DNA from: Phlebopus portentosus
Lineage: Eukaryota; Basidiomycota; Agaricomycetes; Boletales; Boletinellaceae
Direction: 5' to 3'
DNA length: 64,000 nucleotides
Assembly (NCBI GenBank): GCA_037892935.1
Contig: JAYXKI010000004.1
Span: 248,001 to 312,000, forward strand
Part shown: positions 19,161-31,020 of the stretch, in pieces
Layout of the letters: each line of letters starts with the position of its first letter
Numbering within the stretch: position 1 is the stretch's first letter
Program-made: the position numbers and the translations under genes
Notes under the pieces: generated by a model
Databases searched by the model: none
What the model was told of the DNA's origin: nothing
What the model saw: only the letters and a program-made list of their open reading frames with translations

Positions 19161-22100
19161 TTGAGAGAAATCGGCGAGACGAGAATGGTAGTAACCAATT
19201 GCCGGTTCAGGTATTTTCTTATGATTTCGAATTTATTTCACACATGATCCCATCTCTTTTCAACCAACGATTGCCTTATTTATTAAACAAAAATTGCTAT
19301 ACTACTGACAAAGATGAACGGTCATATCGTTCATGTGTTTTAGAAACCCCAGAAGAAGAAGACGTGGCGGTAATGGCTTACAAACGAGTAGCGCAGAAAG
19401 TCAGGCCGATCCCGGGAGTCCTTCCAGAAGAGTACAGGATTGTTCGAAGGCAGCATCCGAATCCATTGAGAGGGATGCCAGAGATGCCAGTTGTACCGAA
19501 GCTGTTCAAACCCACGGGTCGTGTAACAGCTGAAAGGATGGAAGCACTGAAGATCAACGAGAATACCTTTCTGTGGCTGGCGGAGAGGTTGTTAGTGAAG
19601 AATCTAATTATGTTGCAGGAAGAAGCATTAGCATGGACCGAATCCGAACGCGGAACACTCAATCCAACGTATTTCGACCCGATACGTATTCCCACGATAC
19701 CGCATATACCGTGGCAGCACAAGAGTATTCCAATTCCCCCGGGAATTCATGACAAGGCCCTCGAACTTATTCGAGAAAAGATTTGCAACGGGGTTATTGA
19801 ACCGTCGAATTCATCGTATCGATCCAGATGGTTTTGCTTGGTAAAGAAAGACAAAGAATCGTTACGATCCATCATCGACTTGCAGGATCTTAATGCGGTT
19901 ACGGTTAAGGACTCGGCAGTACCACCGAACGTCGAAACGATCGCGGAGAGTAGTGGAGGACGAGCTTGTTACACGGAGTTGGATTTATTCATTGCCTTTG
20001 ACCAAAGAAAGCTTGACGAACACTCACGAGATCTTACTACGTTCCAGACACCCTTGGGAACATTTTGAATGACGGTTCTACCAATGGGATACACCAATTC
20101 CTTGCAGATTATGCATAACGACGTGGCCTTTATCCTTCAGGATGAGATTCCGCACGTTACGAACCCTTTCGCAGATGATGCGCCCGGTTTAGGTCCGAAA
20201 TTGCAATATGAGTTACCAGACGGTTCGTACGAGACCATACCGGGAAACTCCGAGATTTGTCGTTTTGTGTATGAGCATATATGCGATGTGAACAGAATTT
20301 TGCAGCGAATGAAGGCCGTAGGAGGAACGTTTTCAGGAAAGAAGTTGGTTCCGTGTGTGGAGTCAGCCGTATTCGTTGGGCACAAGTTGACGTACCAGGG
20401 ACGCGAGCCAGACGATTCGAAAGTACAGAAGATACGAGATTGGCCGCCATGTAGAACGCTGACGGAAGTCCGAGGATTTCTGGGAACGGTAGGAGTCCTT
20501 CGGATTTTCATCAAGGATTATTCGAAACTCGCTCGCCCGTTGTACCGCATGACAAGGAAGAACCAGATTTTTGCATGGACAGACGAAGAACAGAACGCAA
20601 TGGACGAACTAAAGCAAGCCGTTATTCTTTGCCCCGCACTGTGCGCAATCGACTACGCGTCAGATAACGAGGTAATCTTGGCAGTAGACTCGTCTATTAT
20701 TGGAGTTGGTTGGTATTTAGGACAGGAGCACTCGGATGGAAGGCGAAGGATCAATCGATTCAGTTCTATTAACTGGAATCAGACCCAGGCATCGTATTCA
20801 CAGCCAAAAATCGAGTTATACAGCTTATTTCGAGCATTGCACGTGACGCGACTGTATCTCATCGGAGTCCGGAATCTAGTAGTCGAAATGGATGCAGCAT
20901 ACATCAAGGGGATGATCAACAATCCCGACCTGCAGCCCAATGCGACCATTAACAGATGGATCGCAGGTATCCTTCTCTTCAGTTTCAAGCTCAGACACAT
21001 CCCAGCAGCCGATTTCCGATGTACCGATGGATTATCCAGGTGAAGAGCAGCCGAAGAAGACCCCCCTCCTGATGAAACGTACGAAGATTGGGTAGACAAA
21101 ACGTACGGATTTGCGATAGAAGAGCCGGTTTCGACATACCAAGTAGCGCAACAGAGCGGAACACCTAGCGAAACAGCGACCGGAAACCTATTTCCTTCTA
21201 CGGAATCTGCAAGAAGGAAGGATAGCCGCTTAGATGACGTCACAAAGCTAATCACGCATCTCACACGCCCAGACAATCTTAGCGATAGTGGCTATGCAAA
21301 GCTAATCAGGTACGCAGCTGACTTCTTCGTGAAGGGAGGCCGTCTGTGGAGAAAGGCGCGAAACGGTCGGCACCAAGTCGTAATAGAAGCGAAACGCAGA
21401 TGGGACCTAGTTAAGCAAGCTCACGACAATCTAGGACACAAAGGAATTTTCTGCACTCGAATGCGACTGCTGGAGAGATTTTGGTGGCCGTCCTTAGGAC
21501 AGGACGTGAAGTATTTCGTGTGCACCTGTCATGAGTGCCAGATACGCCAGACGAAGAATATTCTTATCCCACCGAACGTACCGGAGGTAGCCCCTCTGTT
21601 TCAACGCATCCATATTGACTTGAAGGTCATGCCGAAATCGAGTGGATTCCGGTATATCGTACATGCACGTTGTTTGTTAACCGTGTATCCCGAATTTAGA
21701 CTTCTTCGTGAAGAAACTGGTAAGACCGTAGGCCAGTTTATCTTCCAGAACCTTTTGTGTCGATATGGAGCATGCCCCGAACTCGTTACAGATAACGGCA
21801 CACCATTCGTTGCCATGCTAGATTACTTGAAGACGCGGTATCACATCAACCACATTCGGATTTCGTCATACAACTCACGCGCAAATGGATTAGTCGAACA
21901 CAGACATTTTGACGTACAGGAAGCCTTGATTAAAGCTGCAGACGGTAATGACAAGCGTTGGAGTGATCATGCTGACTCGGTATTTTGGGCCGAAAGAATC
22001 ACGATCAACAGAGCGACTGGAATGTCCCCATATTACATGGCCCATGGAGTCGAAGCAGTTTTGCCTTTCGACCTCGCAGAAGCAACATACCTGGCACCAC

Positions 22101-22582
22101 CGCTCGATTCGCCAGTTATGACGTCGGAACTCATTGTAATACGTGCAAAACAACTCCAGAAATGTCCAGAAGAGTTGGATCGCATTGCGAAACTCGTCAT
22201 GAATGCAAGGCATGCATATGCGAAGCAGTTCGCCGAGGTGGAGAAGCATAGAATCAAGGACTACGACTTTCAGCCAGGAAGCCTCGTACTCTTGCGAAAC
22301 ACGCGTATCAAGATGGAACTCAATCGTAAAACGAAACCCCGCTATTTAGGCCCCTACGTGGTAGTTCGACGCACTCAAGGCGGTTCGTATATTGTCGCCG
22401 AACTTGATGGAGCAGTTTCGAAACTCCGAATAGCAGCGTTTCGCCTGGTTCCATACTTCCCGCGTTCGCATTTGACTGTTCCGGTGACCAAGCTCATTGG
22501 ATCGGACGAAGATGATGACATACCCGAAATAGAAGATTTGCCAGAGAAATTCCCTGACGATGAGTCCCAAAATTCCGATTAA
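19040..22582 (+). pseudogene. pol: Pol of copy B (two nonsense mutations)
   Basis: Collinear with A pol apart from a small in-frame length difference in an early Glu run. It is interrupted by TGA at 20066-20068 (in RT, before MTVLPMGYTNSL) and TGA at 21041-21043 (end of RNase H), both CGA in A. The motifs are kept: FADD, AVDSS, HHCC, TDNG. The integrase Glu context reads VEHRH instead of VERRH. Confidence 0.92.
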
Positions 22583-23025
22583 ATCATTCACTTCCCTTCA
22601 TATATGCTTCTTACTTATTTCCGATTCTCTCTCTCCTCTGATCAATACTAATCTTCCAATTCTCCTTCTATAGTTTCGTCTCTGCTAGCGTGATCCACTA
22701 TAGGATCTAACGCGTGTACTTTTACTTAATACGCAGTTCCGCACGGTTTTGCCGTTCAAAATAGCGGAACGACGGCGAAACGCCTCAATTCACTTTGTAT
22801 CAGTTCCTTTCATCCTATTCCTTGAATTCCTTGATCTATTCTTCTAGTCATCGCTCAGTCTCACTCAATCACACAAAAATTCACAAAAACCGAAACAAAA
22901 TCGTATAAATAAACTATAAAAACAACTATGTACAGTACAAGTTATTTTTCTTTTTCTTTTGTCCTTTTCTTTTTCTATTTTACAAAAGTCCGACCAGGAC
23001 ATAGAGCATACACGACGATTATACT
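22583..23025. other. Intergenic region between pol B and antisense gene B
   Basis: Equivalent of 4816-5261. No gene. It keeps the GTTCCGC/GCGGAAC and GGCGAAAC cluster (about 22735-22785). Confidence 0.6.
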
Positions 23026-25266
23026 CTATTCCCGAGCCCTACCTTTCCCCTTCGACTGACGAACCCTCTCCACTTCTCCTCTATCTTCCTCTTCCTCGTC
23101 TTCACCTTCCCCCATCTTCACCCCAGCCAACTCGAGCAGCAGACGACAATCCGCGTGCGCCTGCGCTACGAGGACGCTGAATTCGTTCAGCATCCGGGAC
23201 AGGACCTTGTCCCGGTGATCCATCTGCGCCAGCACAAACTGCAGCTCGAATTCCCCGACCTCCCGCTGCAGAGCTTCATGCTCGACGCGACCACCCACCA
23301 ATCTGGCCGCCAGAGCCATGACTTTCCGGCATTTTGCTTCCCGATCGCGCACCTCCTGAGCTGCCTTACGCTTTGCGGCTACAGCCCTGCCCTTCGTGGC
23401 TAGACTACAGCCCTTCGCCTGCTTCAAGCACGGAGCGCAGGTCCTCTGCAGAAGACCCACGCAATCACGGCCATGCTTCTGGCACTGGTCGCACGGAACC
23501 TGATGACGAACACGCCCATCGCTCAATCGTTCGTCACCATCGTCGTCGTCGTCGTCGTCGTCATTATCGTTGTCGTCACCACCAGAACCACCACCATTAG
23601 CCGGAATCCTAGAAGGACCAGCCTCAGGTTGAGAAGACGCTCGTCGTGCCGGAGAAACGCGTCTCGCTTGCGTTTCGACAGTTTCGCGCAGAACAGCAGC
23701 AGTACCGCTATTGTTGTTGTTGTTGTTGCTGTTGTTGTTGTTGCTCGCGGTATTGAGAGCCTGAATCTCTTCAAGGCTTGCGTCCGCCTCAAATGGCTCA
23801 TTCGCCTCCATTCCCACATTACCGATATCCATTCCGCCGTCGCCTGGACTCATGATAACGGAGTCTTCTCCCCGATGACCAGGAGGAGGACTCTCAGGAC
23901 TTTCCTGAATCGCAGGAGTCTCCTCGTCCGAGTCCACCACTTGCCGAACACCACGAACGCAGCGAGTCCCTGCATCCAGCCGTCGTCGCATGTTGGCCTC
24001 GATTTCGGCAGCCATCCGGGAGATTTCGGCACGTTGAGCAGCGCGTTCCTCTTCTTCACATCTTTCACTCTCGCGAAGCTCAATCTCGAGCATTGTGGGT
24101 TCGAGTGAGGTTAAGGGTGTAGAATGGCTTGCCCCTTCCAAACGTTCCGCTCCGGTTTCGAGCGTTTCGACCGGTTCCGCGACTTCTCCGTCCTCGATTG
24201 TTTCGCCAGTTTCGACCTGAAGAGGAGCGGAATCAACCTCCATTGGACTATCGACATCCTGAGGCAGCATTTGATGTTGCTGCTGTTGTTGTTGTTGCGG
24301 CTGAGAGAAAGGTTCAGACAGCACTTGTTGGGATCGTTGTTGTTGCTGTTGTTGTTGTTGCGTTTCGGATTCCTGAGCACGGACGAGTTGATAGAGCCGA
24401 TGACGAAGAATGGAATAGCTGTAGTATTCCCAGAGGAGCTGGACCGTTCTCAATTTCACCCTGTCGATGCGAAGGATGTGCCCTGCACGAAGGTGTCATT
24501 GCTCGATATCCTCCCAATATTCGAACGCTTGCTGTAGGAAGGATTAGATGGAGATGATAGACAAGAAGAAGTACCTATGTGACTCCGGACAGCTTCGTCT
24601 CGCGTGTAGTCCATGTTGCCGGTGAACCTCGCCGTTTGTTGGAACTTGGAGCTCTCCATTCTCACGTTCTCGAGAGCCTTTTCGATGTCAGGGCGCGGTT
24701 TCGGGAACATTGGAGGGAACAATTCGCCCAAGAAGAACCCACGAGTCGAATCGAACGAGGCAGGATGGAATAGAACCCTGCATCTGCGGAAGAAAGCTTG
24801 TCGTTTGGTCTCCATCCTGGCGTAAAATTCCCGTCGATCGTAGTACAGCGTCCGTAGGAGAGCGTCCGTGTCGCAGTAGTTGGAGTACGCCGTCTCCGAC
24901 CAGACTTCTTTCGTTCCTTTGGGACGGACTTGCTCCAACGCTTCCTTCCGTGCCTGTCGAATTTCGTTAACAAAAATTCTTGATTAGAGTGCGCGGTTTA
25001 CGCACCGTGGTTGCCTTCCACCCATCCATCAAAGATTCCATCACCGGATTCGTCAACCACTGAACTGTCATCGAACCTGTAGGTGCGATCCATTCGACCG
25101 GTTTTGTCTTATCCGGCAGAATTACCGTCGTGACGCCATGGTCTAGTTCATCCATTGCCGACCTGGCCAAGGCGACGTCTGCCTCGAATTTTGCGACCGC
25201 TGCCTTCCAGTCGTCATCGGAGTTGATGGGTCCCAAGAGCGCGACGATTTCTTCGGAAGTGAACAT
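23026..25266 (-). pseudogene. Antisense Zn2Cys6-like gene of copy B (second splice donor mutated)
   Basis: Same three-exon layout as copy A. Intron 1 is at 24954-25005 with intact sites. Intron 2 is at 24532-24578, but its donor reads ATAGGT where A has GTAGGT, so normal splicing should fail. All three exons stay open. The Gln-repeat block is shorter than in A. The cysteine cluster reads CDQCQKHGRDC then CAPCLKQAKGC: the six Zn2Cys6 positions are kept, while the extra cysteine of A (residue 597) is His here, so that one is not part of the pattern. Confidence 0.75.
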
Positions 25267-25394
25267 GTTGGAGAATGAAGAAGAGATGACAGTGGAAGAA
25301 AATTTGGACGCGACGCGTTATGCTTCGAAACTCCCACGCGCCGGATTGAGATGGGAGTGACCGCGGACGGTCACTATTTCATGAACCCGGGAGA

Positions 25395-27021
25395 TGAAGA
25401 GTAAGTCTGAAGCTTGGGAACGTACGGAGTCATTACGACCAGTTCCGCGGTGTTCCGACTGGTTTCGCTCAGTTTTGACTGGTTTCGCTCGAACGAGTAG
25501 ACTTAGCAAGAACGCTATAGTCCAGATGGCACGTGCACCGTTCTTTGATCGGCCATCAAGACGGGAGAATCACGGCATCGAGTTTGCACGCGTCGATCAC
25601 AAGTCTCCAGACCTCGGATCCGCATTCCAGACAAAGAGATTTGACCCTGCAACCTCGTCCTCAGTCCCTCTCCTTTGTTAAACATCGCAGACTTACTTTG
25701 TCAGGCTAGCCAGAGCCCTTCCGAGTCGTTTCCCCGAGTTCCGCTCCGTTCCGCTCAAAGAGACCCAGTTCCGAAGGTTTCGCACGTATTCTGACCTTTC
25801 TATATGCATCCCCTTTAATCCATTATGCTCTCATTCCAGACATGCTTAGTATTGTTCCTTTTGACCTATGTGTCCCTTAAACCATTCATATGTGCTCCTC
25901 TCCTTTGTAGATAGCGATATGCGTTCCCTTTTCTTTATGACGTAGGTTCTCTGACCGCTGGGAGGCTCAGTCTTGGACGTTTAGTATAAATATAGCACGA
26001 CTCTCGTAGTAGAGGGACAGCTTAGTCGGAGCTGAGTGGGAGCTTAGCTTGCAGTTCTCACATCGTCTCAAAGCCTCTCGACCTCTAGTCTACTTGTTCG
26101 TAGTGGACTCCCTCATCTCTATAGTCTAATATACAATATTTCGTGTTCTGTACAGTCGATCAGTGATCTCTCTTCGCAGCAGAGCCGTTCGTACGTTCGT
26201 ATAGTTCGCTGTGATCGTACATAGGCTCTTCTTACTTCTCTTACCCGAACCGAAACCTCCTTTCGTATTCCGAACTGTTTCGCCCGGTTTCGCTCGTAAC
26301 CCAGTTACTCTGCGTGCCGCTCGCATTTGGTCTCGCAACACCTTCTCCTCTCCATAGTCGTCGGGAAAGGACACCATATCACCCCTTTCCTCTTGACTTT
26401 CCACTCTCTGCTTCCTTAAGACCAGCCCGGTGCTATTCCGCATCGTTTCGATCGGAAACGGTCGGTTTCATCGTCCCACACATATCCGTCGATTCTCTCA
26501 GTCCCCTTCCGTCATCGTTTCGCACCTCCATCCCTCGCATCACATTTCGACTCACTCTCCAATTGTCCTTCATCCATCGTATCGCGTTTCAAACCGTTAC
26601 GCCGCGTTCCGACACTTTAGACTACGAGTGAGATCGGCTGCAGTCGCTTACCAGTGTGTCAGCACAGTCAATTAGTCACGTTCGGGTTGGTGGTTCGACT
26701 AGCGTAGCTTAGTTAAATTAGTTCTTGTGCCTTGGGTTAGTCGCTTTAGTCCAGAGCTCGCAGCTGAGCCGGAGAGTCGATTTAGCCTTTGCACCGCCAC
26801 CGTCGATCTCGGGAGAAGCCTACCCTCGCAATTCCTCCTCGAGCGCTTCCCTCATATCCCCGGTTCACACCAAGCCCTTCCATTGTATATCCCTATTTCC
26901 CTCCGCTCCTTCATGCCCTTAGCTCGGGTGTAATTCTCTGCTGACCATTTGAAGGTATTCTAGGGCAGCCCCTTGAACTATACACTCCCTGTCCGGCATC
27001 AGAACGTCCAAAGGAGTTTCA
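25395..27021 (+). repeat. 3' LTR of Gypsy copy B
   Basis: TGAAGAGTAAG ... AGGAGTTTCA, 1627 bp, after the same GAACCCGGGAGA tract as in A. It differs from LTR A mainly by transitions. Confidence 0.92.
25985..25992 (+). promoter_or_regulatory. LTR TATA box (copy B)
   Basis: TATAAATA, same position and downstream CTCGTAGTAG context as in LTR A. Confidence 0.65.
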
Positions 27022-28580
27022 GCGCACAGCGCAGGGCAAAGAATAACGGCTTGCTTTAGTTTGTCCATTGCGTTCTGTTCTTCGTCTGTCCACGTGAAAA
27101 TCTGGTTCTTCCTTGTCATGTGGTACAACGGGCGAGCGAGTTTCGAATAATCCCTGACGAAAATTTGAAGGACTCCTACCGTTCCCAGAAATCCTCTGAC
27201 TTCCGTCAGCGTTCTACATGGCGGCCAATCTCGTATCTTCTGTACTTTCGAATCGTCTGGCTCGCGTCCCTGGTACGTCAACTTGTGTCCAACGAATACG
27301 GCTGACTCCACACACGGAACCAACTTCTTTCCTGAAAACGTTCCTCCTACGGCCTTCATTCGCTGCAAAATTCTGTTCACATTGCATATATGCTCATACA
27401 CGAAACGACGAATCTCGGAGTTTCCCGGTATGGTCTCGTACGAACCGTCTGGTAACTCGTATTGTGATTTCGGACCTAAACTGGGCGCATCATCTGCGAA
27501 AGGGTTCGTAACGTGCGGAATCTCGTCCTGAAGGATAAAGGCCACATCGTTATGCATAATCTGCAAGGAATTGGTGTATCCCATTGGTAGAACCGTCATT
27601 CGAAATGTTCCCAAGGGTGTCTGGAACATAGTAAGATCTCGTGAGTGTTCGTCAAGCTTTCTTTGGTCGAAGGCAACGAATAAATCCAACTCCGTGTAAC
27701 AAGCTTGTCCTCCACTACTCTCTGCGATCATTTCGACGTTCGGTAGTACTGCCGAGTCCTTAACCGTAACCGCATTAAGATCCTGCAAGTCGATGATGGA
27801 TCGCAACGTTTCTTTGTCTTTCTTTACCAAGCAAAACCATCTGGATCGATACGACGAATTCGACGGTTCAATAACCTCGTTGCAAATCTTCTCTCGAATA
27901 AGTTCAAGGGCCTTGTCATGAATTCCCGGGGGAATTGGAATGCTCTTGTGCTGCCACGGTATATGCGGTATCGTGGGAATGCGTATCGGGTCGAAATACA
28001 TCGGATCGAGTGTTCCGCATTTGGATTCGGTCCATGCCAATGCTTCTTCCTGCAACATAATCAGATTCTTCACTAATAACCTCTCCGCCGGCCACAGAAA
28101 GGTATTCTCATCGATCTTCAGTGCTTCCATCCTTTCGGCGGTTACACGACCCGTGGGTTCGAATGGCTTTGGTACAACTGGCATCTCGGGCATCCCTCTC
28201 AATGGATCCAGATGCTGCCTTCGTATGATCCTGTATTCTTCTGGAAGGACTCCCGGGATCGGCCTGACTTTCTGCGCTACTCGTTTGTAAGCCATTACTG
28301 CCGCGTCTTCTTCTTCCGGGGTTTCTAAAACACAGGAACGATATGACCGTTCTTCTTTGTCAGTAGTATAGCAATTTTGGTTTAATAAATAAGGCAATCA
28401 TTGGTTGAAAAGAGATGGGATTTTGTGTGAAATAAATTCGAAATCATAAGAAAATACCTGAACCGGCAATTGGTCACTACTATTTTCGTCTCTCCGATTT
28501 CTCTCAATCAGTTCCTCGACGCTTGCGGAAAACCCTTTGGAAGTGGTCCTCACACGATCGTTCGAATTCCGGTGGCCACT
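27022..28580 (-). pseudogene. pol: Pol of copy C, 5' part (RT), truncated
   Basis: RT domain with FADDAPSLGP. It stops being pol at CPALCA, where LTR B starts. A TGA at 28398-28400 (CGA in A, in the NQRLPYLL stretch) blocks the early frame. Confidence 0.9.
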
Positions 28581-30901
28581 TTGCTTTGCTTTCTGCGATT
28601 GTTTGGGTCCGTTAAGGTGATATGTTGGTCACCTGATGTGTAATCCTTCATTTCGCACTCCATAATAGCGAAAAACGGTCTCCCCAACAAAGCCTGGAAT
28701 GGAGCGTTCGGAACGACTTGGACTTGGAGCGAAACGTCAATCCCGGCTATCGTGAACTTCGCATTAGAGATCATGCCAATGGTAGATGACCTAGCTGCGT
28801 CTGCTGTCTCGAGGATCATTCCTTTGTCAGGGGATAGGGGTATCTGAAGCCTCTCCCATACGTCTTTGTGGAGCAGACACACTACGGCTCTCTGGTCAAG
28901 CACGCATTCGACTTCCAGAGTGTCTTCAATCAATGCGCTAATAGTCCTGAGGGGCATGGATGCCTCTGCGGCGATGCCTTGTCCACTGAGCGCCAGTATT
29001 TCTTCCGTCGAAAGCATTTCGCCTGTTTCGACTTGTTCCGATGTGAAATGCCCAACTTGTAATGTAAGTGAATCATCCATGACCTCACCATATTTGACTT
29101 CAGCCGCGTTGTATCTCTTCGCCGTCATCAGCTCCTTCATCTGTTTCCTAACGTCTGGGGCGATTGAGAGGAGTTCTCGTTGGCTGATGGTGATAGGGGT
29201 ATCGAGAGTACGAGTTAGAACGTTGGAGACTGCGCTCGAGTCTTCTATTGGTACAATGTATTTATACTGGGGTTGTGATTTCCTGGTAATGTCGTCCTGC
29301 TGCAGTGACTGGAGTGACCTTGTCGAGGGCCACGCGCCACTCGGTGGCGCAGGCTGCAGTTTCGCCTGCGCCTTCTTATGAGGCTGAACTCTAGGGATCT
29401 CTACGCCATTGGGCTTCATTCTTCGTCCACCAGCTGCCTTCTTCTTCGCCTCGTTAATTAAAATCTCCAATTGTTCGATGTCGTAATTTTCCTGCTCGTC
29501 CTGATTTTCTTCATCGTGACTATATGCGTATGCTGGACCAGCTTGATGGCTATATGTGGGTGTGACTGACTCGACCATCCCTACTGTGTGCGTTGCCGGA
29601 GCTTTAGCATGAAAGCTATCGATTCGTTCTTTGAGATTGTTCCCCGGTAGCGACCTAGTAATGAGACCGCCGTTCGGCAACACAATCCTTCCATCTGGGC
29701 TCCTAATGCACTTTCCGGCTTGGATGTACTCGAGAACCTTTGTACATGATTGAATATAGTGTCCTGCTTCGCCGCAGAAGTTGCAAACTGGGTTTCGCAG
29801 AGTTTCGCTGTGTTCCGCCCCTGGTCGATGCGGAATGTTCCCCTTGCTCAGGGCGTCGAGCGTAACCTGAAAACTCTTCAACGTATCCAATACCTTGGCC
29901 AAATCCACTTCTTCCTTCTTCACGATACTTGTCGAAGCTTCTCCGGTAGCTGGGGGTGGAAAGTTACTGCCGAAACTGCCCACAATCTTTCCTCCCAGCA
30001 CGAAATTCGAATGTTCGAGCACGTCCTTAATCTTGTAAGGCGTAGACGAATCGTGGTCTGGCAGCTTAATCTTGATACGACGAATGAGCACCTCTCTAAG
30101 GTCTCCTGTAATTCCCATCAGGAACATCTCGTCAGCTTGGGACTCCAAGATCTTTCCGTTCGATATAAGATACTTAGAGCGCCTGATGAATTCTCGATGA
30201 TATTCGCCTAGGTCTTCTCGGTTCTTGATCCCTTTCTTCGCCCGTTCTACGACCAAATGCTCCAGTTCTCCCTTGGAGTAGCATTTCCCTGCCGTGAGAC
30301 TCGGGTATAGAGCTATAATCTCTCTCTTCACCGTCTCCACATCAGTGTTCGGGTCGTTAATCTCGTCGGTAGTCTCCCAAAGTTCCGCGACGTCGGTCTT
30401 CGCATAGTACAAGAACTTTTGAACGTGATCTCTATCGTTCCACGCGGCCTGTCTTGCGATTTCTGCAACGTCTTTGAAGAACCTAGGGAGTTCCTTTGGT
30501 TCTGAGCCGTCAAACATTGGGGCACGTTTGTCCCCACGCGAGGGCAGTTGGTACGCCATTGCGGTTTGTCGATTTGTAAGTTGTTGTAATACGTTAGTGT
30601 TAGCAGACAGACGAGCTATTATCGCTGCGTTGCTGGCTAAGATCTGTTGAGTTCCGGTAGGTAGTTGATAATTGGTAGGCGGGCTAGCTGGTCTGTTCGG
30701 TGATCCTGGGGTGGAAGCTAGCACGGATGAGAGGTTGGGGAGTTCTGAATCGGCGATGGTAGATGGGAAATGATCTAGGGAATCGGTGTTGAAAGGAATG
30801 GCACTAACGGATTGTCGCAAGGGTGTTTTGCTGTGTTCCGCGTTTTCTGTAGTGGAACGTAGATTGCGATTGACAATCCTCGGCCTTCGAGTCGGCGGCA
30901 A
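28550..30901 (-). CDS. gag: Gag-protease of copy C (most complete gag; early stop)
   Basis: About 780 codons. The N-terminal part (PPTRRPRIVNRNLRS..) is Ser/Pro-rich; the capsid region starts near residue 122 (GDKRAPMFDGSEPKELPRFF); the zinc knuckle is CNFCGEAGHYIQSC and the protease site VLDQRA, where the Gly of the DxG motif in A is replaced by Arg, so the protease may be inactive. The stop at 28550-28552 is CGA-to-TGA and lies before the GGGTTTT site. No ATG was found at the head: the frame is open further up to a TGA in the leader, and HQxLP just before it is also kept in element D, so the true start is unresolved. Confidence 0.85.
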   Translation of the reverse strand: MPPTRRPRIVNRNLRSTTENAEHSKTPLRQSVSAIPFNTDSLDHFPSTIADSELPNLSSVLASTPGSPNRPASPPTNYQLPTGTQQILASNAAIIARLSANTNVLQQLTNRQTAMAYQLPSRGDKRAPMFDGSEPKELPRFFKDVAEIARQAAWNDRDHVQKFLYYAKTDVAELWETTDEINDPNTDVETVKREIIALYPSLTAGKCYSKGELEHLVVERAKKGIKNREDLGEYHREFIRRSKYLISNGKILESQADEMFLMGITGDLREVLIRRIKIKLPDHDSSTPYKIKDVLEHSNFVLGGKIVGSFGSNFPPPATGEASTSIVKKEEVDLAKVLDTLKSFQVTLDALSKGNIPHRPGAEHSETLRNPVCNFCGEAGHYIQSCTKVLEYIQAGKCIRSPDGRIVLPNGGLITRSLPGNNLKERIDSFHAKAPATHTVGMVESVTPTYSHQAGPAYAYSHDEENQDEQENYDIEQLEILINEAKKKAAGGRRMKPNGVEIPRVQPHKKAQAKLQPAPPSGAWPSTRSLQSLQQDDITRKSQPQYKYIVPIEDSSAVSNVLTRTLDTPITISQRELLSIAPDVRKQMKELMTAKRYNAAEVKYGEVMDDSLTLQVGHFTSEQVETGEMLSTEEILALSGQGIAAEASMPLRTISALIEDTLEVECVLDQRAVVCLLHKDVWERLQIPLSPDKGMILETADAARSSTIGMISNAKFTIAGIDVSLQVQVVPNAPFQALLGRPFFAIMECEMKDYTSGDQHITLTDPNNRRKQSKVATGIRTIV

Positions 30902-31000
30902 AACCTGATGTTCTACAGGGACTCGAGCGGATTGGCTACGTGTAACTCATCTGCTAGATAAATTTGGCGGGGTATTCGTAATGGTTGGACAGTGAAATCC

Positions 31001-31018
31001 CCCTCGCTGTGGGCTCCA
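31001..31018 (-). promoter_or_regulatory. Candidate primer-binding site (copy C)
   Basis: Two bases after the LTR end (TTTCA AG), TGGAGCCCACAGCGAGG begins with TGG as expected for pairing with a tRNA CCA end. The complement ends TGGGCTCCA, with a U discriminator, which would suit tRNA-Cys; this is tentative. Element D has TGGAGCCCACTGTGAGG at the same place (about 43839-43855). Confidence 0.5.
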
Positions 31019-31020
31019 CT

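Larger units (their letters stand above)
9356..27021 (+). mobile_element. Ty3/Gypsy copy B, interrupted by DNA transposon P
   Basis: Visible parts are 9356-9639 (start of the remaining gag), 17413-25394 (rest of gag, pol, antisense gene) and the 3' LTR 25395-27021. The first 120 or so codons of gag, the leader and the 5' LTR are missing here and presumably lie left of copy A. Coding lesions are stops from CAA, CAG and CGA codons; no frameshift is needed to align pol with copy A. Directly after the 3' LTR the sequence is antisense pol of copy C, so B probably inserted in C. The predicted target duplication is GCGC. Confidence 0.85.

Noticed and set aside
1..27021. A and B as a tandem sharing one LTR through recombination
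   Set aside because: B lacks its leader and first gag codons right at the LTR end, and the second junction (B in C) has the same form, so nested insertion explains both better; not fully excluded without the left flank.
26919..28397. Pol C as a gene with a novel C-terminus
   Set aside because: The last 35 or so codons are read from LTR B in antisense after the insertion junction at 27021/27022.
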